Assembly (NCBI RefSeq): GCF_014696315.1
Contig: NZ_JACJPX010000051.1
Span: forward strand, 1 to 61,199
Origin: Calothrix membranacea FACHB-236
GTDB lineage: Bacteria; Cyanobacteriota; Cyanobacteriia; Cyanobacteriales; Nostocaceae
Direction: 5' to 3'
DNA: 61,199 nt
Part shown: one piece after another, positions 37,018 to 46,300 of the stretch
How positions within the stretch are numbered: the stretch's first letter is position 1
Layout of the letters: each line of letters opens with the position of its first letter
Notes under the pieces: generated by a model
Database searches by the model: none
What the model was told of the DNA's origin: nothing
The model's input: only the letters and a program-made list of their open reading frames with translations
Program-made: the position numbers and the translations under genes

Positions 37018-37371
37018 GCGGTACTAATGATCGAGGTAGGTTGAAAGTAAATGCTGGATAACTTATCTCTACGACTACAGCCGCGAGTTGGCTGTAGTTT
37101 AACCGATAATTTTAGATTTTAAATTTTTGGAAATGGAATTGAAGATTCCTGCTTCCGAATTTTAATCATGGTGCAGACAAACGTACTTAATACTCGCCTT
37201 ACGAGTAGTAAAATACGTGGAACCAATCTAAAATCGCTCATAGCTTCGCCCAGACCAATATTGATGGTATGGGGCCAATCTAAAATCTAAAAATCAAAAT
37301 TGATTGACAATTCTGTCATCGATAAAAATACGATTTGACCTCTTGCATAAGTCACTAACTTTAGTAGAGTC
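37018..37371. other. Intergenic region
   Basis: A 354-base AT-rich gap between calA and the CPBP gene, with nothing recognisable. Confidence 0.4.
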
Positions 37372-38292
37372 TTGAATAATCACCAAGAAATCTATTGTTG
37401 CAAAAAGTTAGTCGTGTTTTTTGTGCCTATTTTAATAACATTGATAACGCCATCAGCCGACAAAGTACTGGCATTTTTCCAAAATGCATCAGTAATATTT
37501 GTAGTGATGGCTTTTTTTATTGCTTGGGTAGGGTGTTGGTTACCTATAGCAGCAGGGATAGCGATCGCATTCAAATGGCAACCTCAAAAAACTTTACAAC
37601 CAGAACAAAAGTTGCCCTTATTAATACCCCTTTATCTATTAGCCCCGCTAATTATCTGGGGAATGAGTTCATTGGGATTGCGATCGCTCTCTGATTACGG
37701 TTTTGTTGCTAATATTTCAATTTTAAGCTCTTTACTTTTTGGCTTTAGCTTAGGAGTTATGAGCTTAACTATTGTATTTATCGGTCAATTTTGGTTGGGT
37801 TGGTGTAAATGGCAAGAATCAAATTTCAAGTTGATTTTACCCAACTTGCTACCAATCTTGTTGGTAGCTTTATTAGTTGGTGCCATAGAAGAGTTAGTTT
37901 TTCGCGGCTTCCTCTTAACAGAATTAGCCAGAGAATACCCAATTTGGTTAGCGGCGATAATTTCTAGCTTAATTTTTGCCCTACTACACTTAGTCTGGGA
38001 ACAACGAGAAACTATTCCCCAACTCCCTGGTCTGTGGCTGATGGGAATGGTACTAGTATTAGCCAGATTTGCCGAACGCGGTAATTTGGGTATAGCTTGG
38101 GGACTTCACGCCGGATGGGTATGGGCGATCGCGACTATAGACACAGTAGGATTAATTACTTACACAGATAAAGTATCGGAATGGTTGACTGGTAAGAACA
38201 AAAAACCTCTAGCTGGTTTAGCCGGAATTATTTGTGTGTTGTTAGCTGGGGGAGTTCTATGGTTTTTTTCTCAATTATGGCAAAATCTCTAG
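37372..38292 (+). CDS. CPBP family intramembrane protease
   Basis: The 306-aa protein has about eight membrane helices. It carries the three CPBP (CAAX protease/bacteriocin-processing, Abi) motifs: EELVFRGFLL (the Glu-Glu and Arg active site), FALLHLVWE, and a final GLHAGWVWA. Members cleave inside membranes and are linked in different bacteria to prenyl-protein processing, bacteriocin immunity or plastid development. The start is TTG at 37372. It reads in the same direction as calA and is followed by a strong hairpin. Confidence 0.85.
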   Translation: MNNHQEIYCCKKLVVFFVPILITLITPSADKVLAFFQNASVIFVVMAFFIAWVGCWLPIAAGIAIAFKWQPQKTLQPEQKLPLLIPLYLLAPLIIWGMSSLGLRSLSDYGFVANISILSSLLFGFSLGVMSLTIVFIGQFWLGWCKWQESNFKLILPNLLPILLVALLVGAIEELVFRGFLLTELAREYPIWLAAIISSLIFALLHLVWEQRETIPQLPGLWLMGMVLVLARFAERGNLGIAWGLHAGWVWAIATIDTVGLITYTDKVSEWLTGKNKKPLAGLAGIICVLLAGGVLWFFSQLWQNL

Positions 38293-38303
38293 CTGTTGTT
38301 TTT

Positions 38304-38337
38304 GAAATCAGGAACTCTGTGGAGAGTTCCTGATTTC
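38304..38337 (+). terminator. Strong hairpin after the CPBP gene
   Basis: A perfect 15-base-pair stem (GAAATCAGGAACTCT and its complement) with a 4-base loop GTGG lies 12 bases after the stop codon. There is no T run after it, so it may act as a terminator or as 3' end protection. Confidence 0.65.
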
Positions 38338-38788
38338 AGGTTACCTATTGCGGAAGTTAGAGGCGACCACAATACTTAGCTATTCAAGTTCTTTTGTTAA
38401 TTTAAATTAATTAGTAATCTAACTCTTGTTTTAGGGAACACTAAGGTTAGTCGGATTGAGATATTGAGCTAACTGAATGTTACTCATACTAATTTACATT
38501 CGTAATTGGAATTTACGTTTAATGTGAATTAAGCCTTGAAACCCTTGATATTTCGTAGGTAGTTACAAAACAATGATTTTGAATGAATCTTGAAACCCTT
38601 ATGGAATAAGAGGCGTTTCTAATTCACATCAGGCGTAATTTAGGAATTTGTATTTGCAACTTCTGAATTCCGAATACCGATATTGTTTTTTGTCTTAGCT
38701 TTGCTTTAACTATAATTTAAAATTATGGATTATTTCAAACTTTATCACAATTATATATTCGTGTTTACTAATTAATGAGGTTTAAATA
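38338..38788. repeat. Intergenic region with an inverted-repeat element
   Basis: Arms of 22 bases at 38510-38531 and 38620-38641 pair with four mismatches, two of them G-T. Between them CTTGAAACCCTT occurs twice (38534 and 38589). This could be a small non-coding mobile element remnant or a structured RNA. No gene was seen. Confidence 0.5.
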
Positions 38789-39868
38789 ATGATTAACATA
38801 GTCAAAAGTTTGATACCTCCACAATGGAAATTTAAAATAAAATCTAAAATCGATTATTGGCTAGATACAATTTCGACTGAGTATAATTTTCGGTTTCAAT
38901 GGCAGAAAATCCAGGAAGATTTAAATATTATTCGTAAGATTCCCAGAAATCTTCACATCGAAGGTACTAATATTTGTAACGCCAAGTGTACATTTTGTGC
39001 TTATCCACAGATGGAACGTTCAAAGGCAACAATGCCAATGGAAGACTTCCAGCGCATTGTAGATGAATATGTGGCAATGGGCGGGAAATATATTTCTCTG
39101 ACACCAATAGTTGGTGATCCCTTTATAGATCGCCATCTCTTTGAAAGACTTAATGACCTCAATAAGCGTGCTGAGATTAAAGGATTCTATTTTTACACAA
39201 ATTCAATTTTAATGAAGCCACAAATTAGTGAAAAGCTTCTTGCTTACGGTGAAAAACTGAATATTTACGTTTCTTGGGGTGGTTTTGATAGAGAAACTTA
39301 CAAATCAATCATGGGTGTTGATAGATTTGATATTGTTCGTCAAAATATTGAAGCATTCGTTGAAGCAAAGTTAGAATCAAACTCTTCCACTATTTTAACT
39401 ATCGCATTACGTTGCCCACTAGAAAAATGTACTGGTGAACTTTGGGAAAAGTTTTGTCAATGGAGAAGTCAGAAAATAATTAAAATTGACTATATCACTG
39501 CTTATGATAGTTGGGCTGGAAAAGTCAAAGATGAAGATCTAAAGCAGGTTGGGCTAAAACCAGTAGTTAAGCCTTATAAACGAGGTGCTTGCGAACTCTT
39601 ATATATGAAGCCAATCATTCTGGCTAATGGTAAAGTTAATGCCTGTGCTTGCCGTGATGTAGAAGCAGAACTGATTGTTGGCGATCTCAAAGAATCAACG
39701 TTATCAAAAATTTGGGCGGGTCAAGCAATAGAGGAGATAATTCAACGTCACGAACGGGGTGATTTTCCTGATGTCTGTCAGCGTTGTACTTGGTACATAA
39801 GTATTTATAACCTCCGTAAACGGAATGCGCGCATTTCTCAAACTGTGCAGGATTGGAGCCAAGATTAA
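38789..39868 (+). CDS. Radical SAM/SPASM domain protein
   Basis: The CxxxCxxC motif lies in NICNAKCTFCAYPQ (about residues 62-75). A GDPF variant replaces the usual GGEP loop (IVGDPFIDRHLFERL), and TNS and VSWGGFDRETYKSIMG follow. The C-terminus has the SPASM pattern: CELLYMKPIILANGKVNACACRDVE, GDL, IW and CQRCTWY, which would hold extra Fe-S clusters. Length 359 aa. Such enzymes modify peptides, sugars or other small molecules; the substrate is unknown. It stands alone, with a long AT-rich leader. Confidence 0.85.
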   Translation: MINIVKSLIPPQWKFKIKSKIDYWLDTISTEYNFRFQWQKIQEDLNIIRKIPRNLHIEGTNICNAKCTFCAYPQMERSKATMPMEDFQRIVDEYVAMGGKYISLTPIVGDPFIDRHLFERLNDLNKRAEIKGFYFYTNSILMKPQISEKLLAYGEKLNIYVSWGGFDRETYKSIMGVDRFDIVRQNIEAFVEAKLESNSSTILTIALRCPLEKCTGELWEKFCQWRSQKIIKIDYITAYDSWAGKVKDEDLKQVGLKPVVKPYKRGACELLYMKPIILANGKVNACACRDVEAELIVGDLKESTLSKIWAGQAIEEIIQRHERGDFPDVCQRCTWYISIYNLRKRNARISQTVQDWSQD

Positions 39869-40167
39869 ACAGACATTACCGAATAGACACTCAACAGGGT
39901 GAAATCACAACAGTACTGGGAATTTAATTGGGTTAATAACTGTAATTGATTATACTTTTGAGCAAATGTTTTTTCCGGGTAGGGAAATCCGAATTGTGGA
40001 ATGGGGGCAAACAATGCCTAAAAAAAAGCGATCGCCTCAAAAATGCCTTTAAAATCCTAAATGATATTTATGCCCTTCTACTGTCTTGGGATTTTTTCAT
40101 ACCAGCATTAGGTTAGGGTGTATTTACATAGCGATCATTCTCTTACTTCCATTGAAGATTACCAATT

Positions 40168-42153
40168 ATGCTAGAACAAGGCACTATCAGTATTCATACC
40201 GAGAATATTTTCCCAATTATTAAGAAGTCTCTCTACTCAGATCACCAAATCTTCTTGCGGGAACTAGTATCTAACGCTGTAGATGCCATTCAAAAACTTA
40301 AAATGGTATCCCGTGCGGGAGAATATAACGGAGATATTGGCGAACCAGAGATTGAAATTGCCATAGATAAAAATAACAAGACTATCTCTATCTCCGATAA
40401 CGGGATCGGAATGACCGCAGAGGAAGTAAAGAAATATATCAACCAAGTTGCTTTCTCTAGTGCTGAAGAATTTATTCACAAGTATCAAGGCAAATCAGAC
40501 CAACCAATTATTGGTCACTTCGGTCTAGGCTTTTACTCCTCCTTTATGGTGGCGCAAAAAGTCGAAATTGATACACTTTCCTACCAAGAAGGGGCGCAAG
40601 CGGTACATTGGTCTTGTGATGGTTCACCAGAGTTTACTTTAGAAGAATCATCTCGGACAAATCGTGGTACTACCATCACCCTAACTCTGCAGCAGGAAGA
40701 AGAAGAATATTTAGAATCAGCACGAATTAAGACTCTTGTTAAGACATATTGCGACTTCATGCCAGTGCCAATCAAACTGGAAGGTGAAGTATTAAATCAG
40801 CAAAAAGCACCTTGGCGAGAATCTCCCAATAATCTCGGCAAGGAAGATTATCTAGAATTTTATCGCTATCTCTATCCTTTTCAAGAAGAACCCCTGCTTT
40901 GGGTACATCTGAATACAGACTATCCCTTCATTATTAATGGGATTCTGTATTTCCCCAAAATGAGACCCGATGTCGATGTAACTAAGGGACAAATTAAGCT
41001 ATTTTGCAATCAAGTTTTTGTCAGTGACAACTGCGAAGAAATTATCCCCCAATTCTTAATGCCCATGCGGGGTGTAATTGATAGTACTGACATTCCTTTA
41101 AATGTATCACGTAGCGCCCTGCAAGGCGATCGCACTGTTCGCAAAATCGGTGACTACATTGCTAAGAAAGTAGGCGATCGCTTAAAAGAACTTTACCGCG
41201 ATAACCGTGAACAATACATCAGTGCATGGAAAGACCTGGGCACTTTTGTGAAGTTTGGTGTGCTTAATGATGATAAATTCAAAAAACAAGTTGAAGATAT
41301 CATTATCTTCCGCAGCACTGCTAAAATTGCTGCAAAACCTGCGTCAACCCCAGCAGTTGAAGTCCAGTCCCAAGAAGGAGACGTTTGGCAAGATGTTACT
41401 TCTCCCTCTCCTAGCACTCAGGACTCAGAACTCAGCACTCCCTATACCACTCTCAAAGAATATTTAGAACGCAACAAAGAACGCCACGAAAACAAAGTTT
41501 TCTACTGCACTGATGAAGCATCACAATCTACCTACGTAGAATTACATAAAAATCAGGGCTTAGAAGTCCTATTTATGGACTCCTTCATCGATACCCACTT
41601 TATCAACTTCCTAGAACGGGAATATAACGATGTAAAATTCACACGGGTAGACTCAGACTTAGATAATACGCTTTTGGATGATAAATCTGGGGAAATTGTA
41701 GACCCCACAACCAATAAAACCAAGAGTGAAGTTATCAAAGAATTATTTGAGAAAGCTCTCAATAAACCCAAAGTTAATATCCGCACTGAAGCGTTAAAAT
41801 CGGATAATCCTCAGGGAACTCCACCGGCAATGGTACTACTACCAGAAATTCTCCGTCGTCTGCGAGAAATGAACGCGATGATGCAGCAGCAAACTACAGA
41901 GTTTCCTGAAGACCATATTTTAGTAGTTAATACTGCTCATCCCCTGATTCAAAATCTGGCTAATCTCAGTCAAGGTAGTATTATCCAAGGTGATGGTTTA
42001 TCCCCAACAGCGCAATTGGTGAACATGATTTGCCAGCATGTCTACGATTTAGCACTAATGTCTCAGAAAGGCTTTGACGGTGAAGGAATGAAATCCTTTG
42101 TTGAGCGCTCAAATGAGGTGTTAACCAAGCTGACAGAACAAGTAAACCATTAA
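40168..42153 (+). CDS. htpG: Molecular chaperone HtpG (Hsp90)
   Basis: HtpG is the bacterial Hsp90, an ATP-driven cytoplasmic chaperone for stress tolerance; in cyanobacteria it also aids phycobilisome and tetrapyrrole proteins. At 661 aa it is full length. The ATPase domain has ELVSNAVDAIQKL, ISDNGIGMT and IIGHFGLGFYSSFMVA; the middle domain has GVIDSTDIPLNVSRSALQGDR. The linker at about residues 390-430 (DVTSPSPSTQDSELSTPYTTL) contains residues encoded by a dispersed repeat, listed separately. Confidence 0.96.
   Translation: MLEQGTISIHTENIFPIIKKSLYSDHQIFLRELVSNAVDAIQKLKMVSRAGEYNGDIGEPEIEIAIDKNNKTISISDNGIGMTAEEVKKYINQVAFSSAEEFIHKYQGKSDQPIIGHFGLGFYSSFMVAQKVEIDTLSYQEGAQAVHWSCDGSPEFTLEESSRTNRGTTITLTLQQEEEEYLESARIKTLVKTYCDFMPVPIKLEGEVLNQQKAPWRESPNNLGKEDYLEFYRYLYPFQEEPLLWVHLNTDYPFIINGILYFPKMRPDVDVTKGQIKLFCNQVFVSDNCEEIIPQFLMPMRGVIDSTDIPLNVSRSALQGDRTVRKIGDYIAKKVGDRLKELYRDNREQYISAWKDLGTFVKFGVLNDDKFKKQVEDIIIFRSTAKIAAKPASTPAVEVQSQEGDVWQDVTSPSPSTQDSELSTPYTTLKEYLERNKERHENKVFYCTDEASQSTYVELHKNQGLEVLFMDSFIDTHFINFLEREYNDVKFTRVDSDLDNTLLDDKSGEIVDPTTNKTKSEVIKELFEKALNKPKVNIRTEALKSDNPQGTPPAMVLLPEILRRLREMNAMMQQQTTEFPEDHILVVNTAHPLIQNLANLSQGSIIQGDGLSPTAQLVNMICQHVYDLALMSQKGFDGEGMKSFVERSNEVLTKLTEQVNH
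41411..41441 (+). repeat. ACTCAGCACTC-type repeat inside htpG
   Basis: The DNA CTAGCACTCAGGACTCAG continues as AACTCAGCACTCC and encodes STQDSELSTP within HtpG. The same unit occurs between genes at 30658 (CTTAACTCAGCACTCCCAAT). It is read in frame in a region between two HtpG domains. Confidence 0.6.
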
Positions 42154-42171
42154 AACATCATAATTCTTGTA

Positions 42172-42197
42172 GGATGCGTTAGGAACGTAACGCATCC
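42172..42197 (+). terminator. Hairpin after htpG
   Basis: GGATGCGTT and AACGCATCC form a perfect 9-base-pair stem with an 8-base loop, 18 bases after the htpG stop. This GGATGCGTTAGGAACGTAAC palindrome type is common between genes in cyanobacteria. It probably ends the htpG transcript. Confidence 0.65.
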
Positions 42198-42283
42198 AAA
42201 TATTTCGCGTGTTACCCATTCTCTACGCCAAAGCTCATACAATAGAAAGGTTGTCTTGAAATAGTAGTTTGGAGATAGTTACT

Positions 42284-42520
42284 ATGTCTCGTCGCTGTGA
42301 ATTAACTGGTAAGAAGGCCAATAATGCCTTTTCCGTATCCCACTCCCATCGCCGTACCAAGCGCCTTCAACATGCAAATTTGCAAACCAAGCGTGTTTGG
42401 TGGCCTAGTGGAAATCGTTGGGTGAAACTGAAGATTTCTACCAAAGCAATCAAAACCTTAGAAACCAAAGGCTTGGAAGCAATGGCCAAAGAAGCTGGGA
42501 TTAACTTGAATCATTACTAA
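42284..42520 (+). CDS. rpmB: Large ribosomal subunit protein bL28
   Basis: The 78-aa protein starts [20 protein letters not shown] and has [15 protein letters not shown] and a lysine-rich end, which is ribosomal protein L28. I set the start at ATG 42284 because this is the family start and GGAGAT lies 8 bases upstream; the frame also opens five codons earlier. It has a single Cys, so no zinc site. Single-gene unit between htpG and the hps locus. Confidence 0.95.
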   Translation: MSRRCELTGKKANNAFSVSHSHRRTKRLQHANLQTKRVWWPSGNRWVKLKISTKAIKTLETKGLEAMAKEAGINLNHY

Positions 42521-43300
42521 TACCAATTTCGGGAAATAGCGCTACAAGTTTCAGTAAACACTACCATCAACAGGGATTAAAAATATTAACTGTAGGTTGT
42601 GGAGCCACTTCACTCAACGGGGGGACTACTCGTTGAGTGAGTTTGCTTTTGAGGAACCTAGATATGCAAACCAGATCTGCACATCTAGGTTCGTTGCTTT
42701 TAAGCTTGCTTAGATCTGAGAGCGTATTCAGGCAAATGGAGTAAAAGCCTAGGGGTAGAGGCACAATATATTCTGCCCCTGTGATTATCTCTACTTCTTT
42801 GCAATATGCTATCAAGATTTCTGATTGAAAGTCCCTAATTCCTCAGTTTTGTCTGAACTGAAGAATATTGACGCTGTCGCCTCCTCACTTTGGGGAGGCT
42901 TTACATTACTTAATATTATTTGATGCGTGACTGATAGATTTCTTTTAACTTGTGGGTACTATAAGTTTACTTTGTTAACAGTAACTTCATAAAGTTTTTT
43001 TCCCATGAGGTGGATTTCTATAAAGTTAAAGTGAATTTACGCTGTTGTTTTCCCTAAGTTACAACGAATTAAGAATTTAAGAAAGATCAGTATTTTCCTG
43101 ATAAAACCGTCAAGCTTAAGCGTGATATAAATCGGACAAACTGGTTTTTATGATTGTACTAATTTTTAGTTCTTTTGAGACCTGATACACCGATTAATCA
43201 ATAGCTAACAGCATTTAGTTTGTGGATATAGTCCACAAGCTATATTTCTCATAAATAACCTAATTATTGCCGTAATAGAATACTGGACAGGAAAGCAAAT
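42521..43300. other. Intergenic region full of hairpins, upstream of hpsA
   Basis: Within 780 bases I see stems CACTCAACG/CGTTGAGTG (42611-42639), GAACCTAGAT/ATCTAGGTTC (42654-42692), CAGTT/AACTG (42844-42860) and GCCTCC/GGAGGC (42879-42899). These may include a terminator for rpmB and one or more small RNAs. The last 300 bases should hold the hpsA promoter. Confidence 0.55.
43217..43241. promoter_or_regulatory. Inverted repeat 60 bases before hpsA
   Basis: AGTTTGTGGA and TCCACAAGCT are nearly perfect complements around TATAG. The position fits an operator or a leader hairpin for hpsA. The regulator is unknown; no J-box (GGGAATACT) of the hormogonium sigma factor SigJ was seen nearby. Confidence 0.5.
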
Positions 43301-46300
43301 ATGTCATCAAAACGCCATCTGTTCAAAGCAACGCAAAAATTATTCAAACAATTTTTTAAGCATTCTGTTTCTGCTATCAAAAAGCAGATTATTTGGCTTC
43401 TGAGAACAATTTTTCATACTAGAAAAAGACGTGGTGCGGTAAATGCAGGTTTCGTCCTACCCACAGTGGCAATGGTAGCTCTGGTAGTTGTGCTGCTAAC
43501 TACTGCAATTTTATTTAGGTCTTTTGAACGTTCTAAAAATGCCACTAATGTTAGGGTAAATGAGGCAGTTATCAATGCTGCAGCCCCAGCTTTAGATCGT
43601 GCCAAAGCTAAATTAAATAAGCTGTTGTCAGATCCTACACTGCCACGAGCTACACCTTCAGATACAGCTTTGGACGGTATATTTAACGATAGTACCAAGC
43701 GTAATGAATATACTTTGGGTGATGAAACTCAACTCAAATTAACTAGTGGCACTGACAATATACGCTCCGCATGGATGTACCCTGTAGATACTGATAATAA
43801 CGGTCTATTTGATAGCTACACTCTATATGGAATTTACTTTAAAAATCCTCCTGTCAGCGGCGGGGTATATACTCGTGCCAGGAATTCCATAGAAGCTAGA
43901 ACTACACCGATGGTAAATGGCGGCGCTGGCGACGCTTGTAAAGATACTAATGGTACTAGCGCAACTTTGGTAGGTAATTCTGGCTGGTTTAAAATTGGCA
44001 GTAAATTGAAAAAAGCTTTCTTTGTTTATACTGCCAATGTTCCCATTACAAACACTGGTACTCTAGCCACGGGGTATGAGCGTTACAAAGGCAATAAAGG
44101 CTTTTCTGCAATCGAATATCAACAAGAGCGTGTACAACTCCCGCTAGTTAACAATGCAGTTGTCTATGAAGACGATCTACAAATTACTCCCGGTCCAAAA
44201 CTAAACTTGAATGGACGAATTGTTACTAATAGTAACCTGCTGACGGGTAGCGGTTTTCAACAAGTTACGCTCTATCAGGTAAGTAGTCCATCTTCCTGTT
44301 TTTATGAAGCGGACAATGCCAAAATTATTGTTGCGGGTAATGTCGCAGCAGGTGGTTTCATTAATAGTGGTGGTGATTTAGCAAACGCAACTACAGTGCA
44401 TTTATACCGTGGTGATGGAGTTAGCCCTAATACTTCAGGTAATCTCAAAGATAATAAATCAATCAAAGATTCTTGGGCAGCGGATATTGCATACAACAGT
44501 TTCGCTTACGCCAAGCGTATCAATCGCTTGGTTGAGGCTCAGATAGCTGCTGATACTACTGGTACTAATGACCCACAAGAGGTTCAAAATGGCCCAACGA
44601 CAAAAACTCGGCAGCAACGGCTAGAACTTTATTTTAAAAGACGTACTCGCCGCGTACCTTATGCAGAAGTCTCTGTTACCTCAACTAACCCTTTAAAAGT
44701 AGGAAGTGGTACAGATTACGCAACAACTACTCCATTACAAGGTAGTGGTGATTCACTCCGTCCAATAGACGCATGGGTTTTTCCCTTTAATCCCAGCAAT
44801 GGTACAAATAAGACTGGTTACGCCAATTTAGAACTCAATAAGGCTAGTGGCGTTACTAATAGAATACTACCTTCTGCCACAGAGCCAACAAAGCTAGACA
44901 AAGTGAAACAAGGTAGTGAAACCTTTGTAGGCGATCGCGTTATTGTTGGTAATAATCTCCCTGAATTATGGTGGGACAGTTCAAAAAGTAAGTTTGTTGG
45001 GCCAAATACTGACGACACCCAAACAATTAGTAGTAATTACTGGGATGATCCTGATAACGCCAGCACCACTGATACTAACTCCAATAACGTTCGCACTCGT
45101 CGCAGCCGAATCCAACAATTAGCTGATTTAGGTGATATCAGCAGAGATGGAGAATGGGAACTAGCGGCGGCAAAAATACCAGCTAACGCACAAGATCCTG
45201 TTGGTGGTTTACGGGTAGTTACAGGTGCGGGGATTTATCTGCCAGATGGTGCTACTGCTGCTACAACTACCTTCACTTCTTATGGCACACAAATTTGGTC
45301 TGACTTGATGCCAGCCAAGTATGATACAGTTCCGGCGGCAATTACACCTTTTGACACTTACGGATTGAGTATTCAATATAATGTGCCCCAACCTCCTGCG
45401 AACACTCCATATCTAAGGATGCGGGCTACAGTGGTTTATCACTATAAAGGTACTAGCTATAACGAAACAAGTCCTACACCAATTGCTTGTGTAAGCAGCT
45501 TCTACGATCCCACCAACAGCACAACTGCTAAGAATATTTCCACATTGCCTGCTTGGGCTTCAAATGCTAATAGTTCAGCTACTGGAGGTAAATCCAACAA
45601 CGGTATAGTTTATGGCCCTCCCGCTTCAGCTAGCCTAACTACTTATCAGAATTTACTCAACTACCAAGCGCAATTAACATATCCCAATGGACGTTGGGTC
45701 AATGAGCCACTCAAAAATGCTTTAGCCAAAACCGCTGCAAATCGTACTCTTTCAGATCTGTCTGCGATTGACTCTGCACTTTGCGCCTTAGAAATTATGG
45801 GCACAAAGGCAGCTGATAATTCAGTTATTCCTCACGGTGCAATTAGGGAAAATGCCTTTTTAGATGCCAGACAGATCAAGGCGATAGATACAACTACAGG
45901 CAGCACAAATTACGATCTTGCTAAAAAAGACAGAGAGCCTTTAGAAATCCGTACCACAGTATTAGATATTGATCAGCTACGCAAGAAAACAATAGGCACA
46001 GCGACGGCAGACAACCCACAGGAATACTTGCTACCAAATAGCGGTATTATATATGCCTCTCGTGATGATGCACTGGCAGATCAAAGTGCAGGTACTTCCG
46101 CAGCAGCAAAGCTAGAAAGCCCAGTTGACTTTAAACTTGACCCAACTCGCCGTCCCAACGGGATTATGTTGGTGAATGGTTCAAAACTCTTTCGTAGCAC
46201 GACAAATACTTACCGCGACGTGGAGAAAGGGTTGATTTTAGCCTCCAATGTGCCTGTGTACATAAAAGGTGACTTTAACCTACATACTCAAGAAGAGTTT

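Noticed and set aside
42879-42899. CTCCTCAC motif beside a G-rich hairpin, similar to the small RNA Yfr1
   Set aside because: The Yfr1 core ACUCCUCACAC is not present in full and the motif here lies within the stem, not in a single-stranded stretch.
44302-44496. Antisense and other-frame open frames inside hpsA (also 43414-43698, 47101-47409)
   Set aside because: They are shadows of a long Thr/Asn-rich coding sequence and resemble no protein family.
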